The notes: generated by a model from the sequence alone, not told the origin. A stretch of DNA of 42,784 nucleotides from Sporomusa acidovorans (GCF_900101845.1 NZ_FNAM01000045.1:1-42784), one strand, 5' to 3'. Positions 16,682-25,557 are shown, counted from the stretch's first letter. Made by a program: numbers and translations.

Positions 16682-18640
16682 TCAGCCAAGTCGTTTACCG
16701 TTTAATAACTTAACGCGGTATTGTCCCTGCTCAGCTACGATCATATTAATACAGCCATAATCCTGAATAATGCGAAATAAGTTGTCAAGCGGCATACCTA
16801 GCGTATGGCATAACAGCAGCCGGTTAATGCCTGCATGACCGACAATAAGAATGTCGCCTGTTGTCGATGACACAATATCGTCAAATACCGTAAGCACTCT
16901 ACGGCTGCATTCGTTAAAACTCTCCGCGCCCGGTATCCGGTAACCAATCATATCAATTCCCCGGTGCGCATAGGCTTCCGGATAGGCTTTGGCAATTTCC
17001 TGAAAACTCTTTCCCTCCCATTCACCCATACTGATTTCCCGGAGCGCCGCTCTGACTGTGGGCTCTTTTCCCGTTCCGGCCGAAATAATTGTGGCCGTAG
17101 CGTGCGAACGGGCTAAATCACTGCAAAATACGGCCGTAATTGCTTTTCCGGTAAACTCGTTGTGCAGATTACGGGCTTGTTCTATCCCTTTCGCGGACAA
17201 AGGAATATCGATTTGTCCAATATACCGGCGTTCCTGTTTTTCTGATAAGATATGTCCATGGCGCAGCAGATAGATGACCCTTTCCTGCCTATTGCCACTC
17301 ATTGTCATCACTCCCTTCCGGGCACTTACTCTGATCTTCCTTTTTCCAGGAGGCAGCACTAACCTTCCGTCTGAATAAACAATCGCGGCTCTAAGCAGTA
17401 ACCTGCCGGCCTGTTCCAGTATCTTAAGAACGGGAAGGCTGCGAACAGCTCGTAAAACTTCGGCTATATCCAGAATGCGGTTATTCAGGACAATGACCAC
17501 CAATTTGAGCTGATTTACCTGATCATAAGTGACCTCAACACTAAAATCAATAACGCCTGCGAGGGGAAAAAGCACTTCATCCAGCTCAAACATTGTCAGC
17601 GATTGCCCTTTACCCAGCCAGACACGGCCTTCTTTTCTGCTCCGTACTGCCTCTAAGCGCCGCAGCCAGCTGCCGCAGGGGCATTTTCCCGGCAATATTC
17701 GCGCTATATCTCCTGTCCGGTAGCGGATAAACGGCATTCCCCGGCGCGTCAGGGTAGTAAAAACGACTTCGCCGTAGTCGCCGTCAGGCAGCACCCGGTC
17801 TGACTTAGGATCAATAATCTCGACATAGAGGTCGGCTTCCCGCAAATGATAACCCTGATGGGCCGAACATTCTATGCCGCCGCCAAGTCCCATTTCGGTC
17901 ATCCCGTAATGTTCGTAGACTTCACATTGCCAGATCCGGTTGAGCTCACGCACAATAGCCTGGGGGACATAATCCGTACTCAACAGCACTTTGCTTGGCC
18001 GCCATGGGCAGTTTTCCGCTTTTTCCCAGTACCTGGCCATCGCCAGAACCTGTACCGGCACACCGACAAGGCAGGTCGCCTGGTCTTTACACATGGCGGC
18101 AACAGCAGCCGGAACCTCTCTGACAAAACCGTACGGCACAGGCGCGACACCAATACGTTTCAATCCCCGCATTAACAAATCCCCTACTGAACCTGACGGC
18201 TCATACGGCAGTAAAATCAACGTCGTATCGCCTGGCTCCACCAGGCCTGACATACCGCACCGGAAAAAGTCTATTGTCAATTCCTGATCGTCTGCTGTGA
18301 AGTACACCCGTTTGGGATTGCCCGTGGTACCGGAGGTCGCCAGAGTGACTACCCGGCTAATCTCGCTCTGTGAACCGCAAATCATCCGCAAAGCATGCTC
18401 ACTTACGTCGGCAGGAGTGATGAAAGGATACATCGTCAAATCCGCCAACCCGGTAAGCGCTCCTGTAGCGGCCAGGTGTTTGCGGTAAAAAGAGCTTAGC
18501 TGTTTCGCTCTCTGAATCGTTTCATTGAGTTTAGTTAGTTGATAACGGTTGAGGTGCTCCTTATGCATATGATTGCCAATTATTCCTGTTTTTTCCTTTA
18601 TCCACGCCTCCAAGGGCGTTATCGGCAGCTTTCCTGTCAT
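16682..18640 (-). CDS. AMP-dependent ligase (phenylacetate-CoA ligase-like) fused to a histidine phosphatase
   Basis: A 652-aa two-domain protein. Residues about 1-440 are an adenylate-forming ligase: P-loop TSGTTGNPKRV (from 102), YGMTEMGLGGG, RYRTGDIARI, and a CPCG pair. Residues 445-652 are a phosphoglycerate mutase-like phosphatase with LLRHGH (catalytic H461), SAKGIEQA, FCSDLARSHATA, ISMGEWEG and VGHAGINRLL, most like alpha-ribazole phosphatase relatives. The ligase would activate a carboxylate as an acyl-adenylate, perhaps passing it to CoA or an amine; the phosphatase would remove a phosphate. An internal GGGAGTG lies just ahead of ATG ACA ATG at the junction (17302-17308), so the second half may also be made alone. 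It overlaps the radical SAM gene by 4 bases. Ligase relatives occur in the Desulfovibrio MOP neighbourhood (I recall DVU_1553). Confidence 0.85.
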   Translation of the reverse strand: MTGKLPITPLEAWIKEKTGIIGNHMHKEHLNRYQLTKLNETIQRAKQLSSFYRKHLAATGALTGLADLTMYPFITPADVSEHALRMICGSQSEISRVVTLATSGTTGNPKRVYFTADDQELTIDFFRCGMSGLVEPGDTTLILLPYEPSGSVGDLLMRGLKRIGVAPVPYGFVREVPAAVAAMCKDQATCLVGVPVQVLAMARYWEKAENCPWRPSKVLLSTDYVPQAIVRELNRIWQCEVYEHYGMTEMGLGGGIECSAHQGYHLREADLYVEIIDPKSDRVLPDGDYGEVVFTTLTRRGMPFIRYRTGDIARILPGKCPCGSWLRRLEAVRSRKEGRVWLGKGQSLTMFELDEVLFPLAGVIDFSVEVTYDQVNQLKLVVIVLNNRILDIAEVLRAVRSLPVLKILEQAGRLLLRAAIVYSDGRLVLPPGKRKIRVSARKGVMTMSGNRQERVIYLLRHGHILSEKQERRYIGQIDIPLSAKGIEQARNLHNEFTGKAITAVFCSDLARSHATATIISAGTGKEPTVRAALREISMGEWEGKSFQEIAKAYPEAYAHRGIDMIGYRIPGAESFNECSRRVLTVFDDIVSSTTGDILIVGHAGINRLLLCHTLGMPLDNLFRIIQDYGCINMIVAEQGQYRVKLLNGKRLG

Positions 18641-20016
18641 TTTCCCCCCCTGTAAAGCGCTCGCCCCTGGCGGTCGGTCAGATTATAGGCGCAAAAAGGA
18701 ATGAGCCGGTTATCATCGCCAACTACATGAATAAAACATTGCTTTAGCCGGTCCAAATCCAAGGTCCAGGCATCCTGAAAGGCCATACCCGAGACAGCCA
18801 GTTTGTACGTATTTACCTGCTCCAGGAATTCGTCCAAACTTGCCAAACTGCCTGATTGTCTGCCTGCAGCTTTTATTTTTTTCGCAGCCGACCATTGCCT
18901 GGCAACAAATTGTCGGGCCCGCGCGGCGCCGTTGACGCCAGATTTAGGCTGGCAACAGCAGGCACCGGATTCTTGGGCCAAAGGCTTTAATTGACCGTCA
19001 GGCATTAAAATAAAATTGCCATGGAAAGAGCAATGCGCGTGTTCCCCGCCGGGCGGGCGGAAGTTTTCCGTCTTCATGATTCCGCCGGTTTGTTTTTCAA
19101 TTTCGCGGATAAGCCGGGGAAGCGTGATGCGCTCACTCTCCCTAGGCGCTTGCGGATAACGGCCAAAATAGCTAATCGGCTGAAAATGAACACCGCGCAC
19201 CACCGGCATCTTATTAACGGCAAACCGTAAAATATCACCAATCTGGCTGTCGTTTACACCGGGAACCACAGTCGGCACAAGCACAACGCCAATATCGTGG
19301 GCGGCGCAAACTTCAATAACCTGCTGTTTCATACCGAGCAGCGGCCTGCCCCGTAATTGAGTATAAACACTGTCGCTCAAGCCGTCAAATTGTAAAAAGG
19401 CACAACAGAGACCGGCTTCCTTTAACCTTTTTACGTACTCTTCATCGGTAGCTAACCGGAGCCCGTTCGTATTAACCTGAAAGAAATCAAATCCCCACTT
19501 CCTGCCGAGGCGGATAATTTCCGGCAAATCATCACGCAGCGTAGGTTCGCCGCCTGATAACTGGATATTAAAAGGCCCGCCGCTGAGTTTAAGCATCCGG
19601 TACCAGCCTTCAATGGTGTCTAAATCGGGGTCTTTTCCACTATGGGCCGCTGTTGAAGAGGCAAAACACACCGGGCATTGCAGATTGCAGGCCTGTGTCA
19701 CTTCCAGCAGCACACAGCATGTCTGCTGGCGGTGCTCCGGACACAAACCGCAGTCAAACGGACAGCCTTTACTCGTCTCCGTGGCACACACGGCCGGTGA
19801 GGATAGGTTTTGGACAGTAGTCCAGTCTAAATAACCCGGTTCTCCCTCCCAAACACAAACCTCATACTCGCCATGCTGCGGACACTGTTTCTGTAAAAAT
19901 ACCTTGCTTCCCCTGGCAAGCCGCTTTGCTGGAATACGCGCCAAACATTCAGGGCATACGCTTTCTGTTGTGGAAAGTACCGTTTCTTGCATTTTTTTTG
20001 TAACCCCATCGCTCAT
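18637..20016 (-). CDS. radical SAM protein, TrsS / Tes (MJ0619)-like
   Basis: A 459-aa radical SAM enzyme with an unusually Cys-rich front. CPEC (21-24) and C45 form a rubredoxin-like ribbon; GCPFDCGLCPEH (84-95) contains one CxxxCxxC, and CNLQCPVC (110-117) is the radical SAM CxxxCxxC. GGEP, NTNG and FLQFDG follow in the barrel. The C-terminus has a Cys cluster (ACCCQP) and a closing block HVVGDDNRLIPFCAYNLT. The paired motif GCPFDCGLCPEH followed by CNLxCPVCFA is the pattern I know from MJ0619 and tetraether synthase relatives. In molybdenum hydroxylase gene clusters such proteins are, from memory, called TrsS; some are selenoproteins, but no in-frame TGA interrupts this one. The reaction is unknown. 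It overlaps both neighbours by 4 bases. Confidence 0.85.
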   Translation of the reverse strand: MSDGVTKKMQETVLSTTESVCPECLARIPAKRLARGSKVFLQKQCPQHGEYEVCVWEGEPGYLDWTTVQNLSSPAVCATETSKGCPFDCGLCPEHRQQTCCVLLEVTQACNLQCPVCFASSTAAHSGKDPDLDTIEGWYRMLKLSGGPFNIQLSGGEPTLRDDLPEIIRLGRKWGFDFFQVNTNGLRLATDEEYVKRLKEAGLCCAFLQFDGLSDSVYTQLRGRPLLGMKQQVIEVCAAHDIGVVLVPTVVPGVNDSQIGDILRFAVNKMPVVRGVHFQPISYFGRYPQAPRESERITLPRLIREIEKQTGGIMKTENFRPPGGEHAHCSFHGNFILMPDGQLKPLAQESGACCCQPKSGVNGAARARQFVARQWSAAKKIKAAGRQSGSLASLDEFLEQVNTYKLAVSGMAFQDAWTLDLDRLKQCFIHVVGDDNRLIPFCAYNLTDRQGRALYRGGK

Positions 20017-20339
20017 AAATCAGCTATCTCCCCTCTGTTAGCCAGCCATTGCACCAGCATTGCTTCCAATACCGTCTCAAAACTTTGTTTACTTTCCAGC
20101 GCGTCGTTTTCAGGAAAGCTCACCTTGATTACCGAATCGGCAATCACCCCTTTCACGGTTGTCCCGTCGGTAAAGACAGCCTGAAAAAAGGGCCGGGGAA
20201 AATTCTTATAATACTTGATTGCTGCCAATGGCTTAAACCCTTCAAGAAATTCTTCAGAGTTTTTTATCCCCAGCCGGTATTCATAAACGTAAGTCCCCCC
20301 AAAGCAGTTCTCCACCTTTTTACACTCATAATGCTGCAT
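20013..20339 (-). CDS. hypothetical protein (108 aa) of the MOP operon
   Basis: Overlaps the radical SAM gene by 4 bases and the aminotransferase-like gene by 14, so it is certainly part of the operon and translationally coupled. The protein begins MQHYECKKVENCFGGTYVYE, contains two cysteines near the start (C6, C12) and a beta-rich middle (PFFQAVFTDGTTVKGVIADS), and ends in a helix (FETVLEAMLVQWLANRGE). No catalytic motif, membrane segment or known fold is apparent to me. Its place between a sulfur-transfer enzyme and a radical SAM enzyme suggests a small accessory or carrier role, which is inference. Confidence 0.75.
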   Translation of the reverse strand: MQHYECKKVENCFGGTYVYEYRLGIKNSEEFLEGFKPLAAIKYYKNFPRPFFQAVFTDGTTVKGVIADSVIKVSFPENDALESKQSFETVLEAMLVQWLANRGEIADL

Positions 20340-21459
20340 GAACTAGATCCCCTATTGCCCTGATGCAGTCATTTATCTCTTCCTCGGTAGTAAAGCGTGA
20401 CAAACTGATCCGCACAGAGCCGGCCGGTGCGGTCCCCAGACAGGAATGAATTCCGGGGGCACAGTGAAGACCGGTGCGGCAGACTATCCCAAAACTTTTA
20501 TGCAGCACCTCGCCGGCATCTTCAACCGTCCAGTTTTTGAGTGTAAAAGATATGACCGGAGTTCTGGGCGGCCTGACAGCAATGACATCCGCTCCCGCGG
20601 CTGCCAGCCCTGCAGCCAAACGTTCTGTTTTGCTTTGCAACTCAGTCACGTCAACAGGATTTTCCCTGTTCCATAACAGGGCGGCTGCCAAACCGGCAAA
20701 TGCGGCGTCATTTGGCGTTCCGGCTTCAAAACGGATCGGCAGAAGTGAGGGCATTTCCTTAAGGTCGCTCATCACTCCTGTCCCGCCGACCCACACCGGC
20801 GCTAAATCCACGTTGGGGGCCATATATAATCCTCCCGTTCCTGTTGGCCCTAATAAATATTTATGGCCAGTAAATGCCAGCAGATCAACGCCCCACTTCT
20901 CAGGCAAAACCGGTACAAGCCCCAGACTCTGCGATACGTCCAGCAGCGTCAGGGCACCTGCCTGTTTCGCCATTCCGGCCAGCAGGGCGGCATCGTTAAC
21001 TGCGCCGGTCACATTCGATGCATGCGTAAACACAGCCAGTTGCGGTTGATAAATTCGTAACGCCGCGTCCCATTCTGCGGGATCAATCCGCCCTTCTGTA
21101 CTCACGGCTACACAGTGTACTGCCACCCCTTTTGTTTGCGACAAATAATATAGCGGCCGTAACACCGAGTTATGTTCGGCTGCGGTAGTCACAATAGCGG
21201 CGTTAGGCCGCCAACGGATGCCGTGTAAAGCGATATTGAGGGCATAAGTAGCGTTGGGACAAAAAATAATTTGTTTGGGGTCTTGCACTTGCAGCAAACC
21301 CGCTAATCGCTTGCGGCATTCCCCGGAAATATCCGGTCCGCTAAAACCTGAACGTCCGGCATGATAGGGCACACTATTAATACAATCAGCCACTGTTTCA
21401 CCGACTCGTGGCGCCTTTGGCCAGGAAGTCGCAGCATTATTTAAGTAAATGAGCTTCAT
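20326..21459 (-). CDS. cysteine desulfurase-like class V aminotransferase
   Basis: A 377-aa PLP enzyme of the SufS/CsdA type. The PLP lysine is K200 in FTGHKYLLGP; the stacking histidine is H96 in AAEHNS; the catalytic cysteine is C333 in CRTGLHCAPGIH; and VRISLSRFTTEEEI closes the family signature. It should take sulfur (or possibly selenium) from cysteine and hold it as a persulfide. In a molybdenum hydroxylase operon next to XdhC, the natural job is to supply the terminal sulfido ligand of the cofactor, but it could also feed the radical SAM step. It overlaps the nucleotidyltransferase gene by 23 bases. Confidence 0.85.
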   Translation of the reverse strand: MKLIYLNNAATSWPKAPRVGETVADCINSVPYHAGRSGFSGPDISGECRKRLAGLLQVQDPKQIIFCPNATYALNIALHGIRWRPNAAIVTTAAEHNSVLRPLYYLSQTKGVAVHCVAVSTEGRIDPAEWDAALRIYQPQLAVFTHASNVTGAVNDAALLAGMAKQAGALTLLDVSQSLGLVPVLPEKWGVDLLAFTGHKYLLGPTGTGGLYMAPNVDLAPVWVGGTGVMSDLKEMPSLLPIRFEAGTPNDAAFAGLAAALLWNRENPVDVTELQSKTERLAAGLAAAGADVIAVRPPRTPVISFTLKNWTVEDAGEVLHKSFGIVCRTGLHCAPGIHSCLGTAPAGSVRISLSRFTTEEEINDCIRAIGDLVHAAL

Positions 21460-22588
21460 AGACTTCCCCCCCTGTCAATTTCAACTCAAAATTTCTGATC
21501 CCCAAAATAGCGGCTATTTGACCCCAGATAACCTCTGCTGTCCGTTTGCGTTGTAACACGATATTCAATATTGCGGGATTATCGGCGAATTTTTCCTGAG
21601 CCGGCTTAAAGCGCGCGTCCAGGGGCACCACCTTGTTCCCATGGACTACTTTATCGGCCAGAAAAACTATGGCTGTTTCATCAACCGCCTGGCCGGCTTC
21701 AAAATCCAAATTCATATGGGAACCGACAATGCCCGCCAAATCAGGAAATTCTTTAGTTTTCAGCACACGCTCCCCCCGTTTGGCATGGTTGGGTTTTCCT
21801 TTTGCCAAATCATGCAGCAGCCCAGCGGCAAAAATCAGTTCCGTATTAAGCTGTAAGCCGGCATCGTTAAGCAACTCCGCGATGTGGCGACCAATTTTGG
21901 CAACAGCCTGCCCGTGACGCATAACGCTATCACTCACCTGATACTTCCGAAACAATACCAGGCCTTCGTCATAGGTCGGTATGTGACGCCGCATTTGAAA
22001 TCCGACAAGTTGTTGATATTCTTGCCGGTTATCCATATCCAGCAATATTCCGCTGTCTGCCACCTCCACTTCCACGCTGTTGTCGGCAAACTGCTCCAAA
22101 ACAGGACGAAGCCCGCCTATGCCGTCAGCGTTAAGAATACTGGCAAAACATTTGGCGCTGATAAGCGGCGGATGGCCCCTTTGCCCGTTGAACACGGGAT
22201 AAATCACGGCTGCGCCTGTTTCACGGTAGACGCGCACTAATTCCTTAATGCTATGTCTCCTGATCAGCGGAATATCGACAGGCAATAGCAAAAACGCATC
22301 AACCCCATCGGTCAATGTCCGAACTCCGGCAACAATGGAAGAAAACATGCCGTCGCTATATCTTAGATTATGAATGATACCGACTTTGCGGCGGCCTAAT
22401 ACCGAATACAAATCTTCGGCCCGGTACCCCACAACCACCCGGATATCTGCGGCCCCCCCCAACCGCAGGCTGTCGACGGCTGTTTCGATAACCGTCTTCT
22501 CGCCTAATGGCAGCAGCGGCTTAAATGCTCCCATACGCGAGGAATAACCGGCCGCCACAATGAGTCCTGCTATGCGTGCAGCGCGCAT
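21437..22588 (-). CDS. MocA-like nucleotidyltransferase fused to an HD domain
   Basis: A 383-aa protein. Residues 1-200 are a MobA/MocA-type nucleotidyltransferase: LIVAAGYSSRMGAFKPLLPL at 9-28, LLPVDIP with D105, and DMDN at 184-187. Lys23 after GAF and the SSRMG loop favour the MocA (CTP, molybdopterin cytosine dinucleotide) side, which fits because D. gigas MOP carries the cytosine dinucleotide form. Residues 205-345 are an HD-type phosphohydrolase with RHG (H225), LLHDLAKG (H259-D260) and GSHM. The HD half might remove or recycle a nucleotide. Lies 6 bases after the C_GCAxxG_C_C gene. I recall the Desulfovibrio counterpart as DVU_1551 family NTP transferase. Confidence 0.85.
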   Translation of the reverse strand: MRAARIAGLIVAAGYSSRMGAFKPLLPLGEKTVIETAVDSLRLGGAADIRVVVGYRAEDLYSVLGRRKVGIIHNLRYSDGMFSSIVAGVRTLTDGVDAFLLLPVDIPLIRRHSIKELVRVYRETGAAVIYPVFNGQRGHPPLISAKCFASILNADGIGGLRPVLEQFADNSVEVEVADSGILLDMDNRQEYQQLVGFQMRRHIPTYDEGLVLFRKYQVSDSVMRHGQAVAKIGRHIAELLNDAGLQLNTELIFAAGLLHDLAKGKPNHAKRGERVLKTKEFPDLAGIVGSHMNLDFEAGQAVDETAIVFLADKVVHGNKVVPLDARFKPAQEKFADNPAILNIVLQRKRTAEVIWGQIAAILGIRNFELKLTGGEVYEAHLLK

Positions 22589-22594
22589 AAGTGT

Positions 22595-23044
22595 TTAACC
22601 AAGCTGGCCGGAAAAAGCATATCCGTTGGCCGCGAGAATTTCTTGCACTTTGCCAAGCGTGTTAATAACCAGATGAGGACACCGTGCCGTCCGGTTTGCA
22701 GGGTTTTTCTCCAAGATTTCGTCACAGGTAATTCCGCTATATACAGAACCTGCTTCTTGTTCGAACCACTCTACCAGTTCTCTGATCATATCATTACTGC
22801 GGCTGTCTTCCATTTCTTCCACCGTTCCTTTACCGGTATGAAGGCCAAGAAGGCAAGCCCCGCCGGTCAACGCCCCGCAGGTTTTGCCGCAAAACCCCAC
22901 TCCCCCGTTTAGCCCGGCCATAGCCCGGACAAGGTCAGGATTTTCTTTACCTTGCGCTTCAAGTCCGATAATCAGCATGATCTGACTGCAAAAAAAGCCT
23001 GCCTGTGACAGCTCAATTAGTTTCATAAAAGCATCGTTCATCAT
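22595..23044 (-). CDS. C_GCAxxG_C_C-family redox protein
   Basis: A 149-aa protein with the family signature: C19 in FFCSQ, then GGVGFCGKTCGALTGGACLLGL holding C52, C56 and C64, plus C107 and C122. Such proteins are thought to bind a metal or Fe-S cluster or to act in thiol redox steps; the exact role is open. I start it at ATG 23044 (MMNDAFMK) because GGGGGCAG lies upstream; the frame runs open to 23092. It is followed within 6 bases by the nucleotidyltransferase gene. A member of this family occurs in the Desulfovibrio MOP region (DVU_1555 as I recall). Confidence 0.82.
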   Translation of the reverse strand: MMNDAFMKLIELSQAGFFCSQIMLIIGLEAQGKENPDLVRAMAGLNGGVGFCGKTCGALTGGACLLGLHTGKGTVEEMEDSRSNDMIRELVEWFEQEAGSVYSGITCDEILEKNPANRTARCPHLVINTLGKVQEILAANGYAFSGQLG

Positions 23045-23096
23045 CTCTGCCCCCTTCTCAGTTCTTCCTATATGTAACGCTCGTAATGGCATCTCT

Positions 23097-25154
23097 TTAG
23101 CGTTCGTCCCGTTCCATAAAACGAACCAAATTGGATACTTTTGTCAGTTCACCTTGCGTAGTTGCCTGCAGTGATTCTAAATCAGCAATACGTTCCATGG
23201 ATAAAAAAATTATATCCACAGCATGAATAATAGCCGAAGCGACACCGGACAGATCGGTGTTGAATCTGTTCATATCCTCCTGAAATTTATAGGTAAAATC
23301 ATTGCTGGAGCTCAATTTTGCCGATATTTCCTGAACACTTTCAAACAAACTATTAATAGAAGCATGGGTCTGATTTAAGCTGTCCTGAGTATTTTGGGCC
23401 AACTTTCGTACTTCTTCGGCAACTACGGCAAACCCACGACCCTGTTCACCGGCTCGTGCGGCCTCAATAGCAGCATTTAATGCCAGCAGATTTGTCTGTG
23501 CGGCGATATTCATGATTAATGCCAACACATTTTTAATCTCGTTCGTACTGTTCGTTAACCCTTCTAGCGTTGGCGCAAGCTGGTTATTTACAGAAATCAG
23601 TTCATTTACACCAACCATATTTTTCTTAAGTGCTTGTAATAAATTTTTGGTGTCATCACCAATACTGCGCACATGATGTCCTATTTGATTAACATTATCT
23701 AAAACAGTTGGAATATTGCTGCTGTTCTTGTTCAAAAGCTCGATAACCCTGCCGCGAAGCTTGTTTACGATAATAATCTGGGTTAGGTGCCGTTCTAAAA
23801 AATACTTTTCGAAATTACTATAGTAAACAGGCAGGTTATCAACATATTCATCGCAGAAAGTCTCTCCTTCATGAATGTGAAAAAAGAAAACAGCCGTCAT
23901 CGTTTCGTTAATATTCAATCCCAATAATTCACCAAAACTCGAATATCCCGCCACGGAAAATTCAGAAAAAGCAGTTACTTTTTCAATTACGCCCGCGTTG
24001 CATAACCGGCGCATTATACAGTCATTTAAAATTCCGCCGATAGGTTTTGGTTTGCCGTTAATAAACTTTCGCCAGTCCTTATCAATAGTTTCTACCAGGG
24101 AAGCGCGCCGTACAACGAAAAGTTTTTCACCCATCGCAATATCGCAAAAAAAGTAGACTCTGTCGTTTGCCTCATCAATTTTTGATATGGCCCGCACAAA
24201 AATTTCCCCGCCAATTTCAACGGCAAAACCATAGGACTCCAATATTTTGTTTAGTTGTTCAACCGTTTGTACGTTAAACCTTTTCTTTAGTAAAGAAATA
24301 AAACTGATACTGTTATAATTTTTATCAAAAACTTTACTGACATACCGTAAAGCCGAATTAGAATCTGATACTATAAATTCACCCGCATCTTTGGCAAAGC
24401 CTTGTGTTTTAAAAATACCGTAACGATAATCAGAATGAAGCTTCAGCAGGCAAACGACTGCATAGTTTTGTCTGACAACGTGGCCGTCGTAAATATACGT
24501 GTTTAAAAAATCCAAATTGCCGGCGGCCGAACCACCAACAAACATACAGGGAAATTTTTTACTCGCATAAACCGCTTGCATAAAAAAAGTTTCCGAACCG
24601 GACAAGCCGTCAATATAGGCCAAAGCCACCGTATCATGGCTGTTAATTGCAAAATTAAGCGGAATTTTCTTAAGCTCCCCCTTAATATGCGCCACCCGCT
24701 CATCGACGCTTTTTTCGCTAACACCCTTTTTAAGATCGCCATTGGCTAAAGGAATGGCGATCATTTGACAATCTTTTACCAATCTTCGGGAATAGGCCTG
24801 AAGAAGAACTTTCCGGCGATTATTTTCGACAGTCTTATATAAAGTTGCAGCAGATTCGGTATGGCACAATTCGCCTGCGGTAGATATCATCATAAAAACT
24901 GTACTGGCAGGCAAAAAATTTTTAATGGTTGCCGCTAATTGGGCAAAATTATTGTCGGGCGAAGCAAAACCTATAACTAAAGCCACACCGCCGGCCAGAT
25001 TGCACAGTTTATTCATACTGGTGGCGTCTAGCTCGGTTACTGATAGATATAGATTCTGAATATCTTCTAAGGTAGTAGTAATCGGCACAGTATGAGTATT
25101 ATCAATCATTTTCCGGTCTGTAGAGGATTGCTTTTTTTCAAACCACTTTAACAT
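23097..25154 (-). CDS. soluble methyl-accepting chemotaxis protein with FIST sensor domain
   Basis: A 685-aa protein with no membrane segment. Residues about 40-430 are the FIST N and C sensor domains (GGVALVIGFASPD, the STAGELC block, and MFVGGSAAGNLDF; the C part has GGEIFVRAISK and GYSSFGELLGLN), which bind small ligands in the cytoplasm. Residues about 480-685 are an MCP signalling domain with the CheA/CheW contact hairpin AIEAARAGEQGRGFAVVAEE. It should report a cytoplasmic metabolite to the chemotaxis kinase. It sits inside the MOP maturation operon, 80 bases after the xdhC N-part gene and 52 before the C_GCAxxG_C_C gene, so its ligand may be a MOP substrate or product; that is inference. 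Confidence 0.88.
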   Translation of the reverse strand: MLKWFEKKQSSTDRKMIDNTHTVPITTTLEDIQNLYLSVTELDATSMNKLCNLAGGVALVIGFASPDNNFAQLAATIKNFLPASTVFMMISTAGELCHTESAATLYKTVENNRRKVLLQAYSRRLVKDCQMIAIPLANGDLKKGVSEKSVDERVAHIKGELKKIPLNFAINSHDTVALAYIDGLSGSETFFMQAVYASKKFPCMFVGGSAAGNLDFLNTYIYDGHVVRQNYAVVCLLKLHSDYRYGIFKTQGFAKDAGEFIVSDSNSALRYVSKVFDKNYNSISFISLLKKRFNVQTVEQLNKILESYGFAVEIGGEIFVRAISKIDEANDRVYFFCDIAMGEKLFVVRRASLVETIDKDWRKFINGKPKPIGGILNDCIMRRLCNAGVIEKVTAFSEFSVAGYSSFGELLGLNINETMTAVFFFHIHEGETFCDEYVDNLPVYYSNFEKYFLERHLTQIIIVNKLRGRVIELLNKNSSNIPTVLDNVNQIGHHVRSIGDDTKNLLQALKKNMVGVNELISVNNQLAPTLEGLTNSTNEIKNVLALIMNIAAQTNLLALNAAIEAARAGEQGRGFAVVAEEVRKLAQNTQDSLNQTHASINSLFESVQEISAKLSSSNDFTYKFQEDMNRFNTDLSGVASAIIHAVDIIFLSMERIADLESLQATTQGELTKVSNLVRFMERDER

Positions 25155-25233
25155 AATACTCCTCTATTCATACTAATACTGCTTTTTAACGCCCTCATCC
25201 AATCAGCCTCCTTCTTTTAGCTTACAGGCAAGG

Positions 25234-25545
25234 CTATACAATCTGAATAAATACTTCCATGATTCCCCCACAGACCATACCTTCATCAGCCGCCACATCG
25301 TTCAGCATTCTTACCGTATATAATTGCGGCCGCTGCTCGTCAAGGGCGGTTAACGCCTGACGTCTGACTTCCGCTTCCCCGCAGCCGCCACCAATGGTTC
25401 CAAAAGATCTGCCATCAGGTAAAATCAGCATCTGGCTGCCTGCCTTGCGCGGTGTTGAACCACGGGTTGCCACGATGGTAACCAAAGCAGCTTTTTCCGC
25501 GTTGATTTGTTTTTCGCAAATTGTTTCCAATAACCCCCGGTCCAT
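25234..25545 (-). CDS. XdhC N-terminal domain protein (split XdhC, small part)
   Basis: A 103-aa protein that is only the XdhC_CoxI domain: VATRGSTPRKAGSQMLILPD, then GTIGGGCGEAEVRRQAL and a terminal DEGMVCGGIMEVFI. XdhC proteins bind the molybdenum cofactor, promote its sulfuration and deliver it to xanthine oxidase-type enzymes. Here the domain is a separate gene with its own AGGAGG site, 12 bases after the gene for the Rossmann-fold half. The two products probably act as a complex, equal to one ordinary XdhC. Confidence 0.88.
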   Translation of the reverse strand: MDRGLLETICEKQINAEKAALVTIVATRGSTPRKAGSQMLILPDGRSFGTIGGGCGEAEVRRQALTALDEQRPQLYTVRMLNDVAADEGMVCGGIMEVFIQIV

Positions 25546-25557
25546 TAGACTGCCTCC

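Noticed and set aside
18637..20016. Selenocysteine in the radical SAM protein or in MOP
   Set aside because: Some relatives are selenoproteins, but no in-frame TGA interrupts these genes, and the key positions are cysteines.
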